Source: Meiothermus cerbereus DSM 11376 (GTDB lineage: Bacteria > Deinococcota > Deinococci > Deinococcales > Thermaceae). Taken from it: a stretch of DNA of 64,000 nucleotides. Both the position numbers and the translations under genes were made by a program. The stretch lies in the NCBI RefSeq assembly GCF_000620065.1, contig NZ_JHVI01000007.1, positions 64,501 to 128,500 of the forward strand. The letters are read 5' to 3'. The notes under the pieces were generated by a model. The model was not told where the DNA came from and ran no database searches. It saw only the letters and a list, made by a program, of their open reading frames with translations. Of the stretch, positions 26,070-35,620 are shown piece after piece; the first letter of the stretch is position 1; each line of letters begins with the position of its first letter.

Positions 26070-27980
26070 ATGAACGAGCGAGTTTTTTTTGCGGGCATGG
26101 CGGGTCAGATGGGGGCGCTGGACGCCTACCGATCCGCCGACCTCGAGGCCAGGGTGTGCCGCTACCTGCCCGAGCTGATGGCCGGGTTGCAGGCGGTTTA
26201 CCCCGAGGCCCCCGCCGTAGCCGCGCGGGTAGCCGAGGTGATTGGGCGGAGCCTGGCCGAGCGTCCTCAGGATCTGCAGGCTTTAGACCTAAAGCGCATC
26301 CACACCCCGGACTGGTTTCAAGAGCCCCAGATGCACGGCTACATCGCCTACACCGACCGGTTTGCCGGCACCCTGAAGGGGGTGGGGCAGCACATCGGCT
26401 ACCTGAAGGAGCTGGGTATCCGCTACCTGCACCTGATGCCCCTGCTGCTCCCCCGCGAGGGGGAGAACGACGGTGGCTACGCGGTGGCCGACTACCGCCA
26501 GGTGCGCCCCGACTTAGGAACCATGGACGACCTCGAGGCCCTCTGCGCCCAGCTTCGTCGGGAGGGCATCAGCCTCTGTCTGGATCTGGTGCTCAACCAC
26601 GTGGCCCGCGAGCACCCCTGGGCCCTGGCCGCCCGGCAGGGCGACCCCAAGTACCGCGGCTACTTCTACATCTACCCCGACCGCACCCTGCCCGATGCTT
26701 TCGAGCGCACCCTGCCGGAAGTCTTCCCCGACTTTGCCCCCGGCAACTTCACCTGGGACGACGAGGTACAAGGCTGGGTCTGGACGACCTTTAATAGCTG
26801 GCAGTGGGACGTAAACTGGAGCAACCCCGAGGTGTTCTTGGAGTACCTCGAGCTGATTTTGTGGCTCGCCAACAAAGGGGTGGAGGTCTTCCGGCTCGAT
26901 GCCATCGCCTTCACCTGGAAACGCCTGGGTACCAACTGCCAGAACCAGCCCGAGGTGCACGCCCTGACACAGGCCCTGCGGGCTGCGGTACGCATCGGCG
27001 CGCCGGCAGTAGCCTTCAAGGCCGAGGCCATCGTGGCCCCCGAAAACCTGATCGCCTACCTGGGCACAGGGACACACTACGGCAAGGTAAGCGACCTGGC
27101 CTACCACAACACCCTGATGGTGCAGATCTGGAGCAGCCTGGCCAGCCGCGACACCCGGCTTTTCACCCAGGCCCTGCAGCGCTTCCCACAAAAGCCCCCC
27201 AGCACCGCCTGGGCCACCTACCTGCGCTGCCACGACGACATCGGCTGGGCCATCTCCGACATCGACGCGGCGGCGGTAGGCCTGAGCGGCCCGGCCCATC
27301 GGCATTTCTTATCTGAGTTTTACAGGGGCGACTTTCCAGGCTCGTTTGCCCGGGGGATGCATTTCCAGGCAAACCCCACCACCGGCGACCGGCGCACCTC
27401 CGGTTCGACGGCCAGCCTGGCCGGCCTGGAAACCGCGCTCGAGTCGGGCCATCCGCGCCAGATCAGCCTGGCCCTCGAGCGCATCCTGCTGGCCCACGCA
27501 GTCTTCATCGGCTATGGCGAGGGCATCCCGCTCATTTACATGGGCGACGAATTGGGCCTGCTCAACGACTACGGCTATGTCCACGAACCCGCCCACAAAG
27601 ACGACAACCGCTGGCTGCACCGGCCCAAGATGGACTGGGCTAAGGCCGAAAAACGCCACCAGCAAGGCACCGTGGAACACCGGATTTTCCACGGCATCAA
27701 AGAGCTGCTCGAGGCTCGAGCCCGCATCCCCCAGATGCACGCAGCCTTCCCCACCCAGGCCCTCTGGCAGCCCAACCCCCACCTGCTCCTGCTCAAGCGC
27801 GAACACCCCCAGGGCCGGCTGGTGCAGGTCTACAACTTCAGCGAGCAAGACCAGCCCTTCCCTTTCGAAGCCCTGCGCCAGGAGGGCATTGTGCAGCCCT
27901 TCGACCTCATCACCCAGACCCCTGCCCCGGCCTACCTGGAACCTTATGCCCGGCTGTGGCTAACCCAGCACCCGGTATAA
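26070..27980 (+). CDS. Amylosucrase-like GH13 glucosyltransferase
   Basis: The 636-residue protein starts with a helical N-domain of about 90 residues, as in amylosucrases, then a (beta/alpha)8 barrel. Catalytic residues are visible: nucleophile Asp in VFRLDAIAF, acid/base Glu in AFKAEAIV and transition-state Asp in RCHDDIGW; the [12 protein letters not shown]-like loop is [17 protein letters not shown]. The family makes alpha-1,4-glucan from sucrose, or hydrolyses or isomerises it. TAGAAT is 10 bases before the ATG at 26070. The alpha-glucosidase gene follows after 10 bp. Confidence 0.87.
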   Translation: MNERVFFAGMAGQMGALDAYRSADLEARVCRYLPELMAGLQAVYPEAPAVAARVAEVIGRSLAERPQDLQALDLKRIHTPDWFQEPQMHGYIAYTDRFAGTLKGVGQHIGYLKELGIRYLHLMPLLLPREGENDGGYAVADYRQVRPDLGTMDDLEALCAQLRREGISLCLDLVLNHVAREHPWALAARQGDPKYRGYFYIYPDRTLPDAFERTLPEVFPDFAPGNFTWDDEVQGWVWTTFNSWQWDVNWSNPEVFLEYLELILWLANKGVEVFRLDAIAFTWKRLGTNCQNQPEVHALTQALRAAVRIGAPAVAFKAEAIVAPENLIAYLGTGTHYGKVSDLAYHNTLMVQIWSSLASRDTRLFTQALQRFPQKPPSTAWATYLRCHDDIGWAISDIDAAAVGLSGPAHRHFLSEFYRGDFPGSFARGMHFQANPTTGDRRTSGSTASLAGLETALESGHPRQISLALERILLAHAVFIGYGEGIPLIYMGDELGLLNDYGYVHEPAHKDDNRWLHRPKMDWAKAEKRHQQGTVEHRIFHGIKELLEARARIPQMHAAFPTQALWQPNPHLLLLKREHPQGRLVQVYNFSEQDQPFPFEALRQEGIVQPFDLITQTPAPAYLEPYARLWLTQHPV

Positions 27981-27990
27981 AGGAGACTGT

Positions 27991-29580
27991 ATGGAATGGT
28001 GGAAAACCGCAACTATCTATCAGATTTACCCCCGCAGCTTCCAGGATTCGAATGGTGACGGGATTGGCGACCTGCCGGGCATCAAAAAGCGCCTCACGTA
28101 CATCCGCGACCTGGGCTTCGACTGTATCTGGCTCTCGCCCTTTTACAAGTCGCCCATGAAGGACTTCGGCTACGACGTGGCCGACTACTGCGATGTAGAC
28201 CCCATCTTTGGTACCCTGAGGGACTTTGACGAACTCCTGGCCGAAGCCCACCGGCTGGGCCTCAAGGTCATCATCGACTTTGTGCCCAACCATACCTCCG
28301 ACCAGCACCCCTGGTTTCTGGAATCCAGAAAGAGCCGCGACAACCCCAAGCGCGACTGGTACGTCTGGCGCGATCCTGCACCGGATGGGGGGCCCCCCAA
28401 CAACTGGCAGGCCTACTTTGGCGGGCCCTCCTGGACGCTGGACGAAAGAACCGGCCAGTACTACCTGCACCAGTTCCTGCCCGAGCAGCCCGACCTCAAC
28501 TGGCGCAACCCTGAGGTACGCCAGGCCATGTACGAGGCCATGCGCTTCTGGCTGAACAAAGGGGTAGATGGCTTCCGCATCGACGTGATCTGGCTGTTGG
28601 TGGAGGATGCCCTCTTCCGTGACGAGCCCGACAACCCCCACTACAAGCCCGGCGACATCGACCGCTTCCGCCATATCCACATCTACCAGGAAGACCAGCC
28701 CGAGACGCGCGAGATCGTGCAGGAGATGCGCGCTGTGCTGGACGAGTATCCGGGCGACCGGGTGATGGTGGGGGAAATTTACCTACCCTACCATCAACTT
28801 ATGCCCTATTACGGAACAGCAGAAAAACCCGGCTGCCACCTGCCCTTCAACTTCCACCTGATTTTCCGGGGCCTGAACAACTGGACGGCAGAAAACATCC
28901 GCGCCATTGTGGAGGAGTACGAGGCCAGCCTGCCGCCTTTTGCCACCCCCAACTGGGTACTGGGCAACCACGACCAGCACCGCCTGGCCAGCCGCATCGG
29001 GCACGACCAGGCCCGGGTGGCAGCCATGCTGCTTTTTACCCTGCGTGGCTCGCCCACCTGGTACTACGGCGACGAGATTGGCATGGTGGATGGGCAAATC
29101 CCCCCCGAAAAAGTGCAGGACCCCGCCGCTCTACGCCAGCGCGGGGCCGCCGGCGAGCACGGCCTCGACCCAGGCCGCGACCCCGAGCGCACCCCCATGC
29201 AGTGGACCCCCTATGCCTACGCCGGCTTCAGCACCCGCGAACCCTGGCTGCCCATAAACCCCGACTACACCGAGCGCAACGTGGAGGCCCAGGACGCCGA
29301 CCCCGAATCCATGCTGACCCTGGTGCGCACCTTGCTGGTGGTGCGAAAAGAAACCCCGGCCCTCTTGCACGGAAACTACCAGAGCTACAAGGCCCCGGCG
29401 GGCGTGTTCGCCTACCTGCGCGGCAGCGAGGTACTGGTGGCCCTGAACTTCACCCAGGAGCCTAAGGCGCTCTCTATTCCCGGAGGGGAAATTTTGCTTT
29501 CGACCCACCTGGATCGGTACGGCCAGGTGGAAGGAAGGCTCGGGCTGCGGCCCCACGAAGGCCTGATCGTAAAGCTATGA
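27991..29580 (+). CDS. Alpha-glucosidase, GH13 oligo-1,6-glucosidase type
   Basis: The 529-residue protein opens WWKTATIYQIYPRSFQDSNG, the standard start of this subfamily. The barrel has VIIDFVPNHTSDQHPWF, nucleophile Asp in DGFRIDVI, acid/base Glu in MVGEIYLP and VLGNHDQHR. It hydrolyses terminal alpha-glucosidic bonds of small oligosaccharides in the cytoplasm. AAAGGAG stands before the ATG. It sits between the amylosucrase-like gene (10-bp gap) and the phosphatase gene (ATGA overlap), so the three form one operon. Confidence 0.93.
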   Translation: MEWWKTATIYQIYPRSFQDSNGDGIGDLPGIKKRLTYIRDLGFDCIWLSPFYKSPMKDFGYDVADYCDVDPIFGTLRDFDELLAEAHRLGLKVIIDFVPNHTSDQHPWFLESRKSRDNPKRDWYVWRDPAPDGGPPNNWQAYFGGPSWTLDERTGQYYLHQFLPEQPDLNWRNPEVRQAMYEAMRFWLNKGVDGFRIDVIWLLVEDALFRDEPDNPHYKPGDIDRFRHIHIYQEDQPETREIVQEMRAVLDEYPGDRVMVGEIYLPYHQLMPYYGTAEKPGCHLPFNFHLIFRGLNNWTAENIRAIVEEYEASLPPFATPNWVLGNHDQHRLASRIGHDQARVAAMLLFTLRGSPTWYYGDEIGMVDGQIPPEKVQDPAALRQRGAAGEHGLDPGRDPERTPMQWTPYAYAGFSTREPWLPINPDYTERNVEAQDADPESMLTLVRTLLVVRKETPALLHGNYQSYKAPAGVFAYLRGSEVLVALNFTQEPKALSIPGGEILLSTHLDRYGQVEGRLGLRPHEGLIVKL

Positions 29581-30026
29581 CCAGGGTACTGTTTGTCTGC
29601 ATGGGCAACATCTGCCGTAGCCCCATGGCCGAGGGCATCTTTCGCCGCAAGCTGCGCGAGCGGGGGCTCGAGGGGGCTTTTGAAGTGGACTCCTGCGGTA
29701 CCGGCGGCTGGCATGAGGGCGAGACCGCCGACCCCCGCGCCCAGGCCGTGCTAAGCAAGTACAACGCCCATTTTCCCCATGTGGCCCGCCAGGTTCGCGC
29801 CGAAGACCTGGAGTATTTCGACCACATCTTTGTGATGGACAAAGAAAATCTCTGGACCCTGGGGCGCATGTTTCCCGCGCACAAGGGAAAAGTCCGCCTG
29901 CTTTTGGATCTAAACGGCGGGGGCGAGGTGCCCGACCCCTACTACGGGGGGCTGGAGGACTTCGAGGCGGTTTACCAGATGCTCGACGAGGCGCTCGAGG
30001 TCTTCCTGCAAACCCAGGCCCCCTGA
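29577..30026 (+). CDS. Low-molecular-weight protein-tyrosine phosphatase
   Basis: The 149-residue protein has the P-loop FVCMGNICRSP (Cys8 nucleophile, Arg14) and the general-acid loop VPDPYYGG. Typical family length. It overlaps the alpha-glucosidase stop by ATGA. Bacterial members dephosphorylate tyrosine kinases or arginine phosphate; the substrate here is unknown, and no tyrosine-kinase or polysaccharide-export gene is adjacent. Confidence 0.93.
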   Translation: MTRVLFVCMGNICRSPMAEGIFRRKLRERGLEGAFEVDSCGTGGWHEGETADPRAQAVLSKYNAHFPHVARQVRAEDLEYFDHIFVMDKENLWTLGRMFPAHKGKVRLLLDLNGGGEVPDPYYGGLEDFEAVYQMLDEALEVFLQTQAP

Positions 30027-30113
30027 AGTCTCCTGCAAGCCCTCGGCAAGCGGCCTGGCTTTTTGTAATGATTCGGTAACAGGTATGCAATACCCCTAAA
30101 GACAGGGGGTGGT

Positions 30114-30560
30114 ATGACCAAGCAACTTGGGCGCTGGGAGCACTTTTACCACCAGGCCGATATCGGGGTGCGGGGCATCGGCCCCACCCTGGATGAAGCC
30201 TTTGAGCAGGCGGCCCTGGCCCTCACCGCCGTGGTTACCGACCCCGCCCGGGTGCGGCCTAAGCAGGTCATCGAGATTGAGTGTGAAGCCCCCCGGGTCT
30301 CGCTTTTGCTGGTGAACTGGCTCAACCGGCTGGTCTACGAGATGGCCACCCGCCGGATGCTCTTTAGCCAGTTTGAGGTGCACCTGAGCCCGCCCGACCT
30401 GGGGGGTGCGCTAAGCCTGCACGCCCTGACCTGGGGGGAGCCGGTAGACCCCGCACGTCACCAGCCCGCGGTGGAGGTCAAGGGGGCCACCTACTGCGAG
30501 CTCGAGGTTCGGCAGGACGAGCAGGGCCACTGGGTGGTGCAGTGCGTGGTGGATGTCTGA
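30114..30560 (+). CDS. Archease, RtcB cofactor protein
   Basis: The 148-residue protein matches archease: an acidic [22 protein letters not shown] start, a [15 protein letters not shown] helix, and a C-terminal [22 protein letters not shown] segment with the metal-binding Asp near the end. Archease speeds guanylylation and turnover of the RNA ligase RtcB. The rtcB gene follows directly. Confidence 0.9.
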   Translation: MTKQLGRWEHFYHQADIGVRGIGPTLDEAFEQAALALTAVVTDPARVRPKQVIEIECEAPRVSLLLVNWLNRLVYEMATRRMLFSQFEVHLSPPDLGGALSLHALTWGEPVDPARHQPAVEVKGATYCELEVRQDEQGHWVVQCVVDV

Positions 30561-30570
30561 CGGAGGCCCT

Positions 30571-31998
30571 ATGGATATATCCCGCCTGGTTCAAAAATCC
30601 GAGTTTGAGTGGTGGCTGGAGGCCACCCCCCCCATGCGGGTGCCCGGCATCCTGTATGCCAGCGAAGCCCTGTTGCGCGAGATGGACGACAAGGTGCTGG
30701 AGCAGATCGCCAACGTAGCCAGCCTGCCGGGGGTTGTGCAGGCGGTGTACGCCATGCCCGATGCCCACTGGGGTTATGGTTTTCCCATTGGGGGGGTGGC
30801 GGCTTTCCGCGAGGAGGATGGGGTGGTCTCGGCGGGTGGGGTGGGGTTCGACATCTCCTGCGGGGTGCGGACCCTCCACACCGGCCTGACGGTAGACCAG
30901 ATTGAGCCGATTAAGGAAGACCTGGCCCAGGGGCTCTTCCGCCACGTGCCGGCAGGGGTGGGAAGCATCGGCAAGATTCACCTCGAGCCCGCCGAGCTCG
31001 AGGCCATGCTGCAAGGTGGGGCGGTATGGGCCGTGGAGCGTGGCTACGGAAGGCCCGAGGATTTAACGTACATCGAGGAGCAGGGCCGCATGGAAGGGGC
31101 GCTGCCCGAGCAGGTCTCCGCGCAGGCCAAACGGCGTCAGGCCGACGAGATGGGCACCCTGGGCTCCGGCAACCACTACCTCGAGGTGCAGCAGGTGACC
31201 GAGGTGTATGACCCGGTGGTAGCCGAGGCCTTTGGTGTAAAGGTGGGCGATGTGCTGGTGAGCATCCACAGCGGCTCGAGGGGCCTGGGCCACCAGGTTG
31301 CCACCGACTTCAGCAAACAGATGATTCAGGCCGCCCACAAATACGGCCTCGAGCTGCCAGACCTCGAGCTGGCCTGCGCCCCCATCCAGTCCGAAGAGGG
31401 CCAGGCCTACCTGGGGGCCATGCGGGCCGCCATCAACTGCGCCCTGGCCAACCGGCAGATCCTGACCCACCTGGCCCGCGAGGCCTTCGCCTACCTGCTG
31501 CCCCAAGCCGACCTACGTCTGATTTACGACGTCTCGCACAACACCGCCAAGCTCGAGGAACATCTGGTAGATGGCAAACCCCAGCGGCTCTACGTCCACC
31601 GCAAAGGGGCTACCCGCGCCCTCGGCCCCGGTCACCCGGCCCTACCGCAAGCCTACCGGGCCGTCGGCCAGCCGGTGCTGATTGGCGGAACCATGGGCAC
31701 CGCCTCGTACATCCTGGTGGGCACCCAGGAGGGCGTGGTCCGCTCGCTAAGCTCGTCCTGCCACGGGGCCGGACGGGCCATGAGCCGCCACCAGGCCCTC
31801 AAGCACTGGCACGGCAAGGAAGTGGTGCGCGAGCTGGGCCAGCGGGGCATCATCGTGCGCAGCCCCTCCCCCCGCGGCGTGGCCGAGGAAGCCCCCGGCG
31901 CCTATAAAGACGTAACCGCAGTGGTGGACGCCGCCCACGCCGCCGGACTCTCGCGCAAGGTAGCGCGGCTCGAGCCCCTTATCTGCATTAAGGGGTAA
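30571..31998 (+). CDS. rtcB: RNA-splicing ligase RtcB
   Basis: The 475-residue ligase has the Mn/GTP signatures: SAGGVGFDISCGVRTL (metal-binding Cys), GSGNHYLEVQ, HSGSRGLGHQ, and SSCHGAGRAMSR containing the guanylylated His. It joins 2',3'-cyclic phosphate and 5'-OH RNA ends. I chose the ATG at 30571, four bases after GGAGG; the ATG at 30553 would overlap archease. The TAA stop coincides with one of the 3-bp direct repeats flanking the mobile-element-like R4 repeat. Confidence 0.96.
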   Translation: MDISRLVQKSEFEWWLEATPPMRVPGILYASEALLREMDDKVLEQIANVASLPGVVQAVYAMPDAHWGYGFPIGGVAAFREEDGVVSAGGVGFDISCGVRTLHTGLTVDQIEPIKEDLAQGLFRHVPAGVGSIGKIHLEPAELEAMLQGGAVWAVERGYGRPEDLTYIEEQGRMEGALPEQVSAQAKRRQADEMGTLGSGNHYLEVQQVTEVYDPVVAEAFGVKVGDVLVSIHSGSRGLGHQVATDFSKQMIQAAHKYGLELPDLELACAPIQSEEGQAYLGAMRAAINCALANRQILTHLAREAFAYLLPQADLRLIYDVSHNTAKLEEHLVDGKPQRLYVHRKGATRALGPGHPALPQAYRAVGQPVLIGGTMGTASYILVGTQEGVVRSLSSSCHGAGRAMSRHQALKHWHGKEVVRELGQRGIIVRSPSPRGVAEEAPGAYKDVTAVVDAAHAAGLSRKVARLEPLICIKG

Positions 31999-32154
31999 TA
32001 CCAGATTCGGTTAGTTCGTTACCGAACGGTGATGAACTAACCCGACCGAAGGGATGCGCTTTCTTCGCCGAGCGCAGCGAGGGGTGTGCTCTAGGATTCA
32101 AAAAGATAGCCCCTTGATGTTTTTTGTTTGAAGAGTATCTTTTTGAATCCGGTA
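31999..32154 (-). repeat. R4 MITE-like element, long copy
   Basis: The 156-bp element has terminal inverted repeats TACCAGATTC / GAATCCGGTA (one mismatch) flanked on both sides by TAA. It is near-identical to 45316-45440 in reverse orientation except for about 31 extra bases in the middle. It contains two hairpins: GGTTAGTTCGTTACCG paired with its partner, and TTCAAAAAGATA / TATCTTTTTGAA. It has no coding capacity. Confidence 0.82.
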
Positions 32155-32297
32155 TAACCAGCAAGTTCTTTGGAGCCTCATACTGGGTTACGTCGCGGGC
32201 TTCATCAGGAGAGGTAAGCCATTGCAATTGCCTTTCCCACAAAGGGCTTCAATTGGCCCGGCTTTATTGAGACCTGGATAGCAATGGTTTCAACACC
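32155..32297. other. Spacer between the R4 element and the copper-operon terminator
   Basis: Together with the R4 copy and the terminator this is a gene-free stretch of about 350 bp (31999-32350). A minus-strand frame (32242 leftward, reading into the R4 element) has no recognisable family; it might be a relic interrupted by the element, but that cannot be shown. Confidence 0.4.
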
Positions 32298-32332
32298 AAA
32301 AAAATACCGAGCCTGGCTTCACAGACTCGGTA
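32298..32332 (-). terminator. Rho-independent terminator of the copper operon
   Basis: On the minus strand TACCGAG-T-CTG pairs with CAG-G-CTCGGTA around a short loop, and TTTTTTT follows directly. It lies 18 bases past the DUF305 stop. Confidence 0.85.
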
Positions 32333-32350
32333 GGGTCGAGAACACGCAGC

Positions 32351-32932
32351 TTATGGCAGGCTCTTTAGCCACTGCCGGTACTGCTCAATCTCGCGGCTCT
32401 GCACGGCGATGACCCCCTGGCAGAAGCGCTTGAGTTCGGCCCTGGCGGCTTTTTGCAAGCACAGCTTGGACATATCCACGGCATCCTGGTGGTGGGGAAT
32501 CATGCCCTCTAAAAAAGCCCGGTCGGGCGAGCTGCCGTGTCCTGGCATCATGCCCATCAGGGACTCGTCCATCATGGGCTTCATGTCGGCCCGCATCATC
32601 GCCATGTAGCGCTGGCTGGGGGCTACGCCGTACCAGCTTCTGAGCCAGCCGGTAAGCTGGGTAATTTCCTTGTTCTGTACTGCGATAATTTCCTGGGCCG
32701 CCTTGCGGATGCGGGCGTCTTTAGAAACTTTCAGGATGGCCTGGGCCATCTCCACCGCGCCTTTGTGGTGGTCAATCATCATGGACATGTAGGCGATATC
32801 GAAGTTGCGCCCCTGGAGCTTTTGTAGCTCGGCCATGGCCTGCATGGTCATACTGCCGTGCCCGGCATGGTCGGTCTGGGCCAGGCTCCACCCCAGGAGC
32901 AACACCATAAGCATTCCCAAAAATTTCTGCAT
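32351..32932 (-). CDS. DUF305 exported metal-binding-like protein
   Basis: The 193-residue protein has a signal peptide (MQKFLGMLMVLLLGWSLAQ) and two DUF305 half-repeats, each with a His-His core: FDIAYMSMMIDHHKGAVEMA and DRAFLEGMIPHHQDAVDMS. It is rich in Met and His, including HAGHGSM and SLMGMMPGHG, as in proteins that bind copper or silver. It is last in the copZ-csoR-copA operon, 14 bases after copA, and followed by a terminator. The context supports periplasmic copper binding (inference). Confidence 0.88.
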   Translation of the reverse strand: MQKFLGMLMVLLLGWSLAQTDHAGHGSMTMQAMAELQKLQGRNFDIAYMSMMIDHHKGAVEMAQAILKVSKDARIRKAAQEIIAVQNKEITQLTGWLRSWYGVAPSQRYMAMMRADMKPMMDESLMGMMPGHGSSPDRAFLEGMIPHHQDAVDMSKLCLQKAARAELKRFCQGVIAVQSREIEQYRQWLKSLP

Positions 32933-32946
32933 CGTTTCCTCCCTAA

Positions 32947-35604
32947 CTAAGCAAGCCCCTGCGCCAGCTCTCCCACCGGGGCCACAACCTTAGGCCCAAA
33001 CGGCGGCCTGAAAGAACGCAGGCGCAGGGCGTTGGACAGCACAAATAGCGAAGAGAGGCCCATGGCCGCTCCGGCCAGCATGGGCGAGAGCAGCCAGCCC
33101 GTAAATGGGTACAAGGCCCCTGCCGCCACTGGAATCAGGAGCACGTTGTAGGCAAAGGCCCAGAACAGGTTGAGCTGGATGTTACGCAAGGTGGCCCGCG
33201 AGAGCGCAATGGCGTTCGGCACACCCCGCAGGTCGCCCGAGATCAGGATCACATCGGCAGTCTCGATAGCCACGTCGGTTCCGCTGCCAATGGCGATACC
33301 CACATCGGCCTGGGCCAGCGCGGGCGCATCGTTGATGCCATCGCCCACGAAGGCCACCTTTTGGCCCTTGTTCTGGAGTGCCCGCACCGCCTCGGCCTTA
33401 CCGTCCGGCAGAACCTCGGCCTGCACCTCGTCGATACCAAGCTGGCGGGCAATGGCGTGGGCGGCGCGGGTATGGTCGCCGGTAATCATAGCCACCTTGA
33501 AGCCCTGGCGGTGCAGGGCGGCAATGGCCTCCGGGCTACCCTCTTTGATGGGATCGGCCACCGCCAGAATCGCCGCCAGTTTTCCGTTAATTGCGGCGTA
33601 GAGGGGGGTCTTGCCCGCATCGGCCAGGCGGGCGGCCTCGCTACCGAAGACCGAGACATCCAACCCCAACCGCGCCATGTAGCGATCAGCCCCCACGTCC
33701 ACGCGGACGATCCCCGGTTGGGACAGACCGCTATCGCGGCTGTTCACCGGGCGGACGATCCCCTCTTGGGACAGACGGCTATCGCCGCTGTTCACCGGGC
33801 GGACGATCCCCGGTTGGGACAGACCGCTATCGCGGCTGTTCACCGGGCGGACGACGCCCACCTGGCCGCTCACCCCGAGGCCGGGGAAAGCCTCGAAGCC
33901 CTGCGGCTCGCTGAGCGGTAGCCCTCTGGCCTGGGCCACCTGCACGATGGCGCGGGCGATGGGGTGCTCCGACTTCTGCTCGAGGGAGGCCACCAGCGCG
34001 AGCACCTCAGCCTCGTTGAAGCCTGGGGCCACCTCGAGGTCGGTCAGTTCGGGCCTGCCCCTTGTGAGGGTTCCGGTCTTGTCGAGGGCCACCACCCGGG
34101 CCTCTTGCAGCGTCTGCAGCGCCTCACCCTTGCGGAAAAGCACCCCCAGCTCGGCGGCCTTGCCGGTGCCCACCATGATGCTCACCGGGGTGGCCAGGCC
34201 CATGGCGCAGGGGCAGGCGATAATCAGCACCGCCACGGTGTTGACCAGGGCAAAGGTGAGGGCATTTTCACCGCCAAACACCAGCCACACCAAGGCCGTA
34301 AGGGCAGCGATGGCCAGCACGATGGGCACAAAGACCGCCACCACCCGGTCGGCCAGGTTCTGGATGGGGGGTTTGGAAGCCTGGGCGTTTTCGACCAGCC
34401 TAATAATCTGCGCCAGCACGGTGCCTTCGCCCACCGCCGTGGCCCGAAAGGTGAGGGTTCCGTTCTGGTTGATGGTTCCCCCAATCACCCTGTCCCCCTC
34501 GGTTTTACGTACCGGGATGGGCTCGCCGGTGATCATGGACTCGTCCACGTAGCTCTGTCCCGAGACCACCACCCCGTCCACCGGGATTTTTTCACCGGGC
34601 CGAACCACCACCAAATCGCCTGCCAGCACCTCGTCCACGGGGATTTCCCGCTCGAGCGTCCCCTCCACCACCCGCGCGGTCTTGGCCTGCAGCGAGAGCA
34701 GCCGCCGCATGGCTTCGGAGGTGCGGCCTTTGGCCAGGGCCTCGAGGTACTTGCCCAGGAGTATCAGGGTAATGACCACCCCCGCCGCCTCGAAATAGGC
34801 ATGGCGGGCCTGCGGGGGAAAGAGGCCTGGAAAAAGCACCACCCCCAAGCTGTAAAAGTAGGCCGCGCTGGTGCCCAGCATCACCAGGCTGTTCATATCG
34901 GGCGAGCCTGAGCGCAGGCTCTGCCAGCCGTGGCGGTAAAAGCGCAGGCCCGGGCCAAACTGAATGGGGGTAGCCAGGGCCAGCATCACCCAGTTTAGGC
35001 TGCTCATCACGCCGTGCCCAAAGGTGGCCATCAGCCAGGCCTCTAGGGGTGGGAAGAGCATCGGCAGCATGGCGACCAGGAAGAGGGGCAGGGCGAATAC
35101 CGCCGAGATGAGCAGTGCGCGGCGCAGATCGGCCACTTCTTTGGCACGGGCCTCGCGCTCGAGGTCGGCCCGGCCCTGGCCCGTTCCCAGCTCGAGCACG
35201 CCGTAGCCCGCCTCGCGGATGGCCCGCTTGAACTGGGCCACGCTGGTGCTGGCCGGAAGGTACTTCACCCAAGCCCGCTCGGTAGCCAGGTTGACGCTGG
35301 CCTCCAGCACCCCCTCCAACTTCTTCAAGGCCCGCTCCACCCGGTTCACACAGGCCGCGCAGGTCATGCCGGTCACGCCCAGTTCGACCTCGGCCACCAC
35401 CGGGGTGTAGCCCGCCTCGCGCACCTTCTCCAGCAGGGCCTGGGAGGTGGTCTTTTGGGGGTCGTAGACCACGTGAGCGTGCTCGGTTGCCAGATTGACC
35501 GAGACCGCCTCCACCCCTTCAAGCTTCTTCAGCCCGCGTTCCACCCGGTTCACACAGGCCGCGCAGGTCATGCCCTGGACGCCGATTTGCAGCTCTTTGC
35601 TCAT
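32947..35604 (-). CDS. copA: Copper-exporting P1B-type ATPase with internal tandem repeat
   Basis: The 885-residue protein has two heavy-metal-binding domains (GMTCAAC, Cys14/Cys17 and Cys82/Cys85), eight expected membrane spans, the actuator TGEPIPV, the metal-translocating motif [10 protein letters not shown], the phosphorylation site DKTGTLT, the [10 protein letters not shown] nucleotide motif and [10 protein letters not shown]. It exports Cu(I). Oddity: residues 587-634 of the nucleotide-binding domain are three tandem 16-residue repeats ([16 protein letters not shown] and a variant) encoded by 48-bp palindromic DNA units. The frame is intact, and 16 bases separate it from csoR upstream. 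Confidence 0.95.
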   Translation of the reverse strand: MSKELQIGVQGMTCAACVNRVERGLKKLEGVEAVSVNLATEHAHVVYDPQKTTSQALLEKVREAGYTPVVAEVELGVTGMTCAACVNRVERALKKLEGVLEASVNLATERAWVKYLPASTSVAQFKRAIREAGYGVLELGTGQGRADLEREARAKEVADLRRALLISAVFALPLFLVAMLPMLFPPLEAWLMATFGHGVMSSLNWVMLALATPIQFGPGLRFYRHGWQSLRSGSPDMNSLVMLGTSAAYFYSLGVVLFPGLFPPQARHAYFEAAGVVITLILLGKYLEALAKGRTSEAMRRLLSLQAKTARVVEGTLEREIPVDEVLAGDLVVVRPGEKIPVDGVVVSGQSYVDESMITGEPIPVRKTEGDRVIGGTINQNGTLTFRATAVGEGTVLAQIIRLVENAQASKPPIQNLADRVVAVFVPIVLAIAALTALVWLVFGGENALTFALVNTVAVLIIACPCAMGLATPVSIMVGTGKAAELGVLFRKGEALQTLQEARVVALDKTGTLTRGRPELTDLEVAPGFNEAEVLALVASLEQKSEHPIARAIVQVAQARGLPLSEPQGFEAFPGLGVSGQVGVVRPVNSRDSGLSQPGIVRPVNSGDSRLSQEGIVRPVNSRDSGLSQPGIVRVDVGADRYMARLGLDVSVFGSEAARLADAGKTPLYAAINGKLAAILAVADPIKEGSPEAIAALHRQGFKVAMITGDHTRAAHAIARQLGIDEVQAEVLPDGKAEAVRALQNKGQKVAFVGDGINDAPALAQADVGIAIGSGTDVAIETADVILISGDLRGVPNAIALSRATLRNIQLNLFWAFAYNVLLIPVAAGALYPFTGWLLSPMLAGAAMGLSSLFVLSNALRLRSFRPPFGPKVVAPVGELAQGLA
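33703..33846 (-). repeat. Three tandem 48-bp palindromic repeats inside copA
   Basis: Copies are at 33703-33750, 33751-33798 and 33799-33846, with a 9-base remnant after. Copies 1 and 3 are identical; copy 2 differs at four bases. Each unit can fold: outer stem CCGGT/ACCGG, inner stem ACAG-CCGC/GCGG-CTGT, loop TATC. Two of the four changes in copy 2 swap one base pair (C-G to G-C) in the inner stem. Confidence 0.95.
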
Positions 35605-35620
35605 ACCTTACCCATAGCCC

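Noticed and set aside
31988-32242. 84-codon minus-strand frame through the R4 element
   Set aside because: Most of it is translated repeat DNA. The first part could be a gene relic but shows no recognisable family.
33703-33846. CRISPR array reading of the copA repeats
   Set aside because: The repeats are contiguous with no spacers, are in frame in a conserved gene, and no cas genes are nearby.
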